Source: Ignavibacteria bacterium UBA2333
GTDB lineage: Bacteria; Bacteroidota; Ignavibacteria; Kapaibacteriales; Kapaibacteriaceae
NCBI GenBank assembly: GCA_002344895.1
Contig: DDUR01000011.1
Location: 426 to 16,702, forward strand
Direction of reading: 5' to 3'
DNA length: 16,277 bases
The notes beneath the pieces were generated by a model. That model saw only the letters and a list, made by a program, of their open reading frames with translations. It was not told the DNA's origin and ran no database searches. Shown here in pieces: positions 1 through 6,100 of the stretch. The translations under genes and the position numbers were made by a program. Each line of letters opens with the position of its first letter. Positions within the stretch are counted from its first letter, which is position 1.

Positions 1-54
1 CCTCCCCACCATTAACCCCATCTGCCTCCCCACCATAAACCCCACCACTAACCC
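1..54. repeat. C-rich tract with 12-base period
   Basis: CCCC runs start at 4, 16, 28 and 40, with a CCC at 52, so the spacing is exactly 12 bases. Two 24-base units (1-24 and 25-48) match at 19 of their first 20 bases. The tract lies just past, and slightly overlaps, the stop codon of the minus-strand transaminase gene. In that gene's transcript it reads as regularly spaced GGGG runs, which could form a G-quadruplex. It may continue to the left of the window. The repeat is certain; any function is unknown. Confidence 0.8.
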
Positions 55-1388
55 ATCGCTCTCCTCAAGATCTCCACGCCTTCGGTGAGTTCGTCGGCGG
101 TGATGTTGAGGGCTGGACGGAACCGGATGCTGCGTGTGCCGGAGCCGACAATAAGCAGGCCGTTGTCGTAGGCCTTGGTGAGTAGGGTATTCCGTGTTGC
201 GGTGTCCGGTAGGTCAAAAGCGCGGAAGAGGCCTTCACCGCGGACGTTTGAGATGCGCTTGTCAGCAGCGGCAAGGTCGGTAAGTGCCTTGTGCAGGAAT
301 CGACCCATCTCGGCGGCGTTGCTGACGAGGTTGTCTTCGTCGATGATTTCCAGGTACCGGGTGACGCGGACCATGTCGACAAGGGAGCCGCCCCAGGTGG
401 AGTTGATCCGGCTGGAGGTGTGGAAGGTGTTGTCCGGGACGTCGTCAACACGAGGGCCAACGAGGATTCCGCAGACCTGCATTTTTTTGCCGAACGACAT
501 AATGTCCGGCTCGACGCCGTACACTTCGTGTGCCCACATCTTGCCCGTCATACCCACGCCCGTCTGCACTTCGTCAAAGATGAGCAGGGCGTCATATTCA
601 TCGGCTAACCGACGTAACGTCTGGAAAAACTCTTTCCGGAAGTGATTGTCACCACCCTCACCCTGAATGGGTTCGATGATAATAGCACAGATGTCGTCCG
701 GATTATCTGCAAAGGCCTGGCGGATCTGGGCCTCGGCGAGACGTTCCTGCTCCAGGACACGCTCACGTTCGGCATCGGTTATCGGAAAGGTTAAGAATGG
801 CGATATCACCCGCGGCCAGTCAAACTTGGGGAAGTAGGCCGTCTTTGAGGGATCGGTGTTGGTGAGGGATAAACAGTAGCCGCTCCGACCGTGAAAAGCA
901 CGTTCAAAGTGAAGCACCTTTTGCCCCTTTTCCGCACGATGGCCCTTCCGGAAGTTTTTCCGCACCTTCCAGTCCATAGCAACCTTGAGGGCATTTTCCA
1001 CGGCCAACGTTCCGCCGTCAATAAAGAAGGCATAGCGGAAATGGTCCGGAACGGCAAGGGCAAAGAAGGTCTTGACAAAGACCGACATGTAGTCGTTATA
1101 AATGTCGCTGTTGCTGGGTTTATTTAATGCAGCCCATCCGAGGTATTCCACAAAGGCCGGATCGGTCATCTTGGGATGATTCATACCAATCGGCATCGAG
1201 GCAATACACGTAAAAAAGTCGAGGTATTCCTTGCCCGACCGGGCCTCCACAAAACGAGATCCACGGCTGCGCTCAAGGTCGATAACATGGTCAAAACCAT
1301 CAATGAGCATGTGTTTCCGGAGCTCCGGAATCGTATCGGCAGGGGATACGGCAAAACGTGGACGGTAGCTGGTGGTGATGTCTGACAT
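48..1388 (-). CDS. lat: L-lysine 6-transaminase (lysine epsilon-aminotransferase)
   Basis: A 446-residue, PLP-dependent class III aminotransferase. The family moves the epsilon-amino group of L-lysine to 2-oxoglutarate, giving allysine (which cyclises to piperideine-6-carboxylate) and glutamate, in the cytosol. The whole chain resembles the Mycobacterium tuberculosis LAT, which is about 449 residues. Conserved blocks are AALNKPSNSD (86-95), GGTLAVENALK (125-135), the substrate-contact block HGRSGY (166-171), the switch-glutamate block EPIQGEGGD (239-247), FDEVQTG with the PLP-binding Asp272 (271-277), FGKKMQVCG with the likely Schiff-base Lys301, and NSTWGG (329-334). The ATG at 1388 is chosen over in-frame ATGs at 1475 and 1490 because GAGGA lies five bases before it, the homologue has this length, and a TAGCTTTG promoter-like box (1428-1435) falls inside the longer reading. 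It is divergent from the next gene. No aldehyde dehydrogenase or other lysine-catabolic partner lies in the window. Confidence 0.93.
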   Translation of the reverse strand: MSDITTSYRPRFAVSPADTIPELRKHMLIDGFDHVIDLERSRGSRFVEARSGKEYLDFFTCIASMPIGMNHPKMTDPAFVEYLGWAALNKPSNSDIYNDYMSVFVKTFFALAVPDHFRYAFFIDGGTLAVENALKVAMDWKVRKNFRKGHRAEKGQKVLHFERAFHGRSGYCLSLTNTDPSKTAYFPKFDWPRVISPFLTFPITDAERERVLEQERLAEAQIRQAFADNPDDICAIIIEPIQGEGGDNHFRKEFFQTLRRLADEYDALLIFDEVQTGVGMTGKMWAHEVYGVEPDIMSFGKKMQVCGILVGPRVDDVPDNTFHTSSRINSTWGGSLVDMVRVTRYLEIIDEDNLVSNAAEMGRFLHKALTDLAAADKRISNVRGEGLFRAFDLPDTATRNTLLTKAYDNGLLIVGSGTRSIRFRPALNITADELTEGVEILRRAMG

Positions 1389-1427
1389 GAGAATCCTCGT
1401 CGTTTCGTCGGGAGAACGTATGAACTG

Positions 1428-1435
1428 CAAAGCTA
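1428..1435 (-). promoter_or_regulatory. Candidate -7 promoter box for lat
   Basis: The minus strand reads TAGCTTTG, an exact match to the Bacteroidota -7 consensus TAnnTTTG. The box ends 40 bases before the chosen lat ATG, which would give a leader of about 33 bases. No clear TTG (-33) element is seen at the usual distance upstream, so the call rests on the -7 match and on the similar spacing before two other genes here. Confidence 0.38.
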
Positions 1436-1604
1436 CGGCAGATGGGCCGAACGGGTTGTTGTTTCCGGCGTCCATGGTAACGGTGGACAACGTTGCGGGA
1501 ACATCTAGGGAACGATGTTCACGCCGGAATCGTATATTCGGCGATTCATTTCAGTTGGACGTTTCCTCTGCCACACGGTACGAGGTGTACAACGGAAATG
1601 TCGA

Positions 1605-1612
1605 CAACTTTG
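1605..1612 (+). promoter_or_regulatory. Candidate -7 promoter box for the membrane protein gene
   Basis: CAACTTTG matches TAnnTTTG except for the first base, and ends 41 bases before the ATG at 1653. No convincing -33 TTG was found. Nothing else was recognised in the rest of the divergent intergenic region (1389-1652), and the two candidate promoters do not overlap. Confidence 0.27.
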
Positions 1613-1652
1613 CAGCATAAACGGTTTTAACCAACGGGGACAGGAGTCTGGT

Positions 1653-3008
1653 ATGACAGCGAACGGGCATAACGCTCACGCGAAGGTTGGAATGCAGCAC
1701 TATTTGCTCTTTCTCGCACTCGTCGTAGCCTTTTCGTATCTCACATATTCATTCATCGTACCACGGGCCGTTGAAGGTGCCGTGTTAGCACTGTTTCATC
1801 CTCATGATGAAAAACAGCAGCAGGCCTTTAAGGAAGTACAGCCTGGTACGTTTGCCGTGGTGACGGAGAAGTTCCAGGGTGAAGTTCCCAGTGGTACTCC
1901 TCTGAAGACGTACATCAAGACGGACTACATTTTTGACTTTACGTCAAATGTGCGTTCGGAAAAGGAAGACGGTTACTCCAAGGGTGCCGGCGAGTGGGTC
2001 GTAAAGGCCAACGGTGAAGGTGGTCTCGGTGAGGCTGCCATCATCCTCGAACCGGTCCTCGGCTTTACCGTTCTCTCCCTCGTCCTAGGTTTTGCCCTCG
2101 CCATCTTTGCTACGTTCTTTATGCCATCCAGCATCGGCTATATGGCCCAGAAGGTAGAACGCGAGATTCACCATACACGCGCAAAAATCCGTCTTCAAAC
2201 GGGCTTTAGTGATGAGATTGTGGATCTGCTGACAATGCCAAATGGCCAGCTGGATCAGCTGGAAGCTCATCAGGTTCGTTCGGCCTTCAAGTTTGTCTGG
2301 GATCGGACGTCCACAGAGGACGAAGACACGGCACGGACACATGGACGCCGTATCGTTCGGTTCGAAGAGGTCTTTACGCCAGATATCAGTCTGTCCACGT
2401 TCCGCGAAGAGGTTCTGAACCTGCGCATCAAGGAGTTCTTCTCGGACTTCGTGGTGAAGGAAATGGAAGACACCAAACGTGGTATCGAGTGGAGCCGCAA
2501 CCGTCTGTCGTTCTTTAAGGGTCTGCGCCTCTACATGGCCCACCACTTCACCGAGAAGTATTCGAACAACGTTACAGGTCTTGCCTACTTCGGCGCCGCT
2601 ATCCTCATCGTGATCATCGGTGTTCGCGGTCTGAAGTTTATTCCGGCTACAAAACCATCCCTCATTCTTGCCGCTATCTCGCTCGAAGGTTCGCTGCTTG
2701 CCCTGCTGGCCTTCGGTCTTGTCTACACGGAAGAAGAAGAGCGTATGGATAAGCTGATGAAGAAGATGGAAGATGCCAACAAGAATCAGCTTGAGACGAT
2801 GAAGGACGTGTCCGTCGACATGCACAAGCTGGCCGATGCCCTTGTTGGTGAAACGTCGGAACTCATCAAGAAGAAGGTCGAAGAAGCCATTGCCGAAGCC
2901 CTCGCCAGCGATGATAACGTGAAGCGTGTGGTGTCCGACAAGGTTGCCGAAAAGATCATTGTTGCCATGAGTGAAACGCTTCCGCGTTTTACCCAAGGCA
3001 ATAAGTAA
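1653..3008 (+). CDS. Unrecognised membrane protein, four predicted helices and C-terminal coiled coil
   Basis: A 451-residue protein of unknown function. Hydrophobic segments lie at about 16-37, 130-157, 306-325 and 333-358. Segments 1 and 2 bracket a roughly 90-residue, probably extracytoplasmic region with charged and glycine-rich stretches. Segments 2 and 3 bracket a roughly 145-residue, strongly charged, probably cytoplasmic region. Residues 359-440 are rich in Lys, Glu, Met and Ala with heptad-like spacing (for example EEERMDKLMKKMEDANK), so a coiled coil is likely. The open frame extends upstream to an ATG at 1515, but the ATG at 1653 is preferred: AGGAG lies six bases before it, a candidate promoter box sits inside the longer reading, and the first helix then starts near residue 16. 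The gene stands alone and ends at a strong terminator. I recognise no enzyme or transporter motif; a scaffold or envelope-organising role is only a guess. Confidence 0.85.
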   Translation: MTANGHNAHAKVGMQHYLLFLALVVAFSYLTYSFIVPRAVEGAVLALFHPHDEKQQQAFKEVQPGTFAVVTEKFQGEVPSGTPLKTYIKTDYIFDFTSNVRSEKEDGYSKGAGEWVVKANGEGGLGEAAIILEPVLGFTVLSLVLGFALAIFATFFMPSSIGYMAQKVEREIHHTRAKIRLQTGFSDEIVDLLTMPNGQLDQLEAHQVRSAFKFVWDRTSTEDEDTARTHGRRIVRFEEVFTPDISLSTFREEVLNLRIKEFFSDFVVKEMEDTKRGIEWSRNRLSFFKGLRLYMAHHFTEKYSNNVTGLAYFGAAILIVIIGVRGLKFIPATKPSLILAAISLEGSLLALLAFGLVYTEEEERMDKLMKKMEDANKNQLETMKDVSVDMHKLADALVGETSELIKKKVEEAIAEALASDDNVKRVVSDKVAEKIIVAMSETLPRFTQGNK

Positions 3009-3046
3009 GGTTACGCGGTAACGAATCATACACGAAGCAAGTCATT

Positions 3047-3085
3047 ACGCCGTGATACCCCTCGTATCACGGCGTTTCTTTTTTT
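3047..3085 (+). terminator. Intrinsic terminator after the membrane protein gene
   Basis: Perfect 12-bp stem ACGCCGTGATAC / GTATCACGGCGT (3047-3058 and 3064-3075) with a five-base loop, followed by a T-rich run to 3085. It lies 39 bases after the stop at 3008. The T run ends only 15 bases before the ATG at 3101, which leaves almost no room for a separate promoter for the next gene. Confidence 0.93.
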
Positions 3086-3100
3086 GATGGTAGGCAGACC

Positions 3101-6100
3101 ATGAAGTTTGTATCACCGCTCACAACCTGCACACCTGTACACTCTGACAATCCGACGCCGTCGTCGGCATTGTCCGTGTACCGTCGTTGGACGTCATATT
3201 GTGCAAACGTTGTGGATGCTTGTGATACATCCGTACCTCGTTCTGCGACACGTATAACGCTTCTCCTCCTGTCACTCATTGTTTTTGCCGTTCAGGGTCG
3301 TGCAGCAGAGATCACGACGGAGGTGTCGGCTACGGGGCTTACGCTGCGCGTAAAGGGGCTTTCCGGAGACGTACGCCCGGTTACGGTACATCGTTTTACG
3401 TCTCCCTACTGGGCCCTTCGTACACCTGCCGGACGAGGTTCTGCCGATTCCTCTCGGGGATGTGATGAACTCGCCTGGGCCATTCGGATTCCACAGGCTG
3501 GTACCACAACGGCTACACTTTCCGTGACGTCATGGCAGGATGTTGGTGTCGGACATGTTGTATCCTCCGAGGCATCGGCCCAGGTGATACGAACCGGCTC
3601 CTATGCCGGCCAAGTGATTGGAGACGTTGTTGTTGTGCCGTTTCGGACCGTTGGTGGCCGCCTTCAGGTTGCCAATGACTTCCTGGTCACCGTGCGTTTC
3701 CCGACGCAGCTTACGGCACGGTCTGCAAATGATGGACGGGGGACAGGTGGACCACAAGTACTAAATGCAGCCTATATCGATTCTCAGCGCAAAACGAAGA
3801 AGGATGATGTGTGGCCACAGACCGACGTCGTGCAGCCACAGTCCTGGTACGTTGCCTCCGCACCATACGTACGCGTAAAAACAGCATACGATGGTCCAGC
3901 CCACATTCTTGCCGCCGATGTTCTGGCTCTTGAACCAACGTTTGCTGGTGCCGATCTTGGGAAACTGGCTTTGTTACGACGTGGATCTGAAGTTGCTCTC
4001 GGTGTTATCGATGCTGATGGATCAACAACCTTGACGGCACGTGATACGCTAGTGTTTTTTGGCCGACGTGCCTATGGGGATACAACGTATTGGGATGACT
4101 ATGATACTGTTTGTGTTCACTACCTCACGCTGCGTGATGGTAGTCGTTTGCGGTTAACACCGAGAACTGTATCGGTCGCTGGACAGGAACGTCCGTTCGT
4201 GCGTCGCACATGGCGTATGGAACTTGATACCGGACTCTATAATCTTGGCAATGGTAACAATGGTGTGTATTATGAATACAACACCGACCGTGTTGAATAC
4301 GAAGGATTTTTCTGGGTATCTCTTCGTGCTCTTGCCTATACACGATCGACTCTTCCGGTAGAGGTATATGCTGCACCGAGTGGCATGGTAAACATTGGAC
4401 TCGACATTACGTCGACAACAAACCATCCGGTAAATCCAGATCATCGTGTTGACGTTACGGTGAACGACAGTGAGCCGAATTTTTTTGTACGTGACGGTTG
4501 GGGAAAGGATACCGTCCGGTTCGAATTTTCCGGCTCGTCCCTCCCGGGCCCAACATCATGGGTAAAAATGTTTGCCACTGGTACACCGGAAGGTCGGGCA
4601 ACAGATACCTATTTCGCTGAAGAAGCTCTTGATGGAATTGACATTTCGGCTGATGTTCTACCCGTCCTCGTCGATGGTCGGCTAACAGTTCAGGTCCCGC
4701 GGTCCGAAACGGAGTCCTACGTTTCTGTTCTCGGTGCATTGACCGACAACCTTTACGTGATCGATACTACGACGGCAACATTTGAGCGTCGGAGTGGTGG
4801 ACGTCGTGGCACACTCATCTCAGCAAACATTACGGGCTGGGGACGGAACTGGCCAACGGAGTCTGTCACAACCGGTGCTCGAGCCTCTGTACGCATCGAT
4901 AGCTCAATTGTCCGCCTCGATACACTTACCTCCTACACGCTCGTGTATCGTACGGGATCGTCGACGATAAACGTTGCCGTAGGTGCTGCTGTAGACCAGG
5001 CACTTGGTTCTATTCCAATCGGAACCCCAGTTGTTCTGGTAGCACGTGGTTCCGTTCCATCATCAGTGCTCGATGCAATTCTTGGTCGACTACCGGGAGC
5101 AGATCGACCAACAGAACCATCGTTCGTTCTTGGTGGTGTTTTGGGTCGACGTGGAGTAACGTCACAAGGTCCGACAACAGCCGGATGGACGTCGTTTATC
5201 GAACACGCCGAGGGCCAAACCTATTCCGTTCGTGTAGGCGTCACTGCAGGAACAGAGCCAACACTTGCAGTGGCAGATTCGAAGGGCTGGGAACGTGCCC
5301 GACTTGAACGAGCAGCCTTTGCCAATCTTTCAGCCTCCACGCAGCAAGCACAGTATGTCATCATTACACATTCAAGTTTGCAACAACAGGCTGAGCGGCT
5401 TGCACAACATCGAGCAAACCACTCCAATGTCTCCACGATGATCGTTGACGTTGCGTCGATAATCGACGAGTTTGGAGCAGGACGCCGATCTCCGTTTGCC
5501 ATTCGCGAGTGGTTACGACATCTCTATACAACATCAGCAGTTCAACCGCAGTGGTTACTGCTGGTAGGGAATGCATCATGGGATCCGCGCCTTGCAGCTC
5601 CAAAGGGAAATGTTGGTTCTGTTCGACCCGACCTCGTACCGACGTATGGACGCCCATCATCAGACTACTGGTACGGACTGCTCGACGATCCGAATGATGC
5701 CATCATCCCCGAACTCCAGGTGGGGCGGATTCCCGCCGTAGACGCACAGGAAGCACAGAATCATATCGATAAGATTATCTACTCCGACACAACCATGTTT
5801 GAAACATGGATGCGTCGTTGGCTCTTTGTCGGTGGTGGTAACGAATCCGAAGGACTTTGTGATATCTACAACGACCTGCTGACGGACCCGTTCGGAACCG
5901 GTATTACCTTCACTGATGCACCGATCTGTCTGGATACAACAACACTGTGTAAGTATCGATCTGGAATAGCACCTGGATTTCAACTCCGGCGTACGATTTC
6001 CGACGGTATCCAGTGGATGAACTTTATTGGACATGGTGCGACAACAGACTTTGATATCGAAGGTTGGAATGCTTCGGACCTCACGAATCAGGGTCGATAC

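Noticed and set aside
1515..1652. Upstream extension of the membrane protein gene to the ATG at 1515
   Set aside because: No ribosome binding site. The extra 46 residues are Arg- and Cys-rich without resemblance to a signal, and the ATG at 1653 has AGGAG at proper spacing.
2085..3029. Minus-strand open frame (314 codons) opposite the membrane protein gene and its 3' end
   Set aside because: No family resemblance. The plus-strand gene has a ribosome binding site, membrane helices and a terminator, so this is a shadow.
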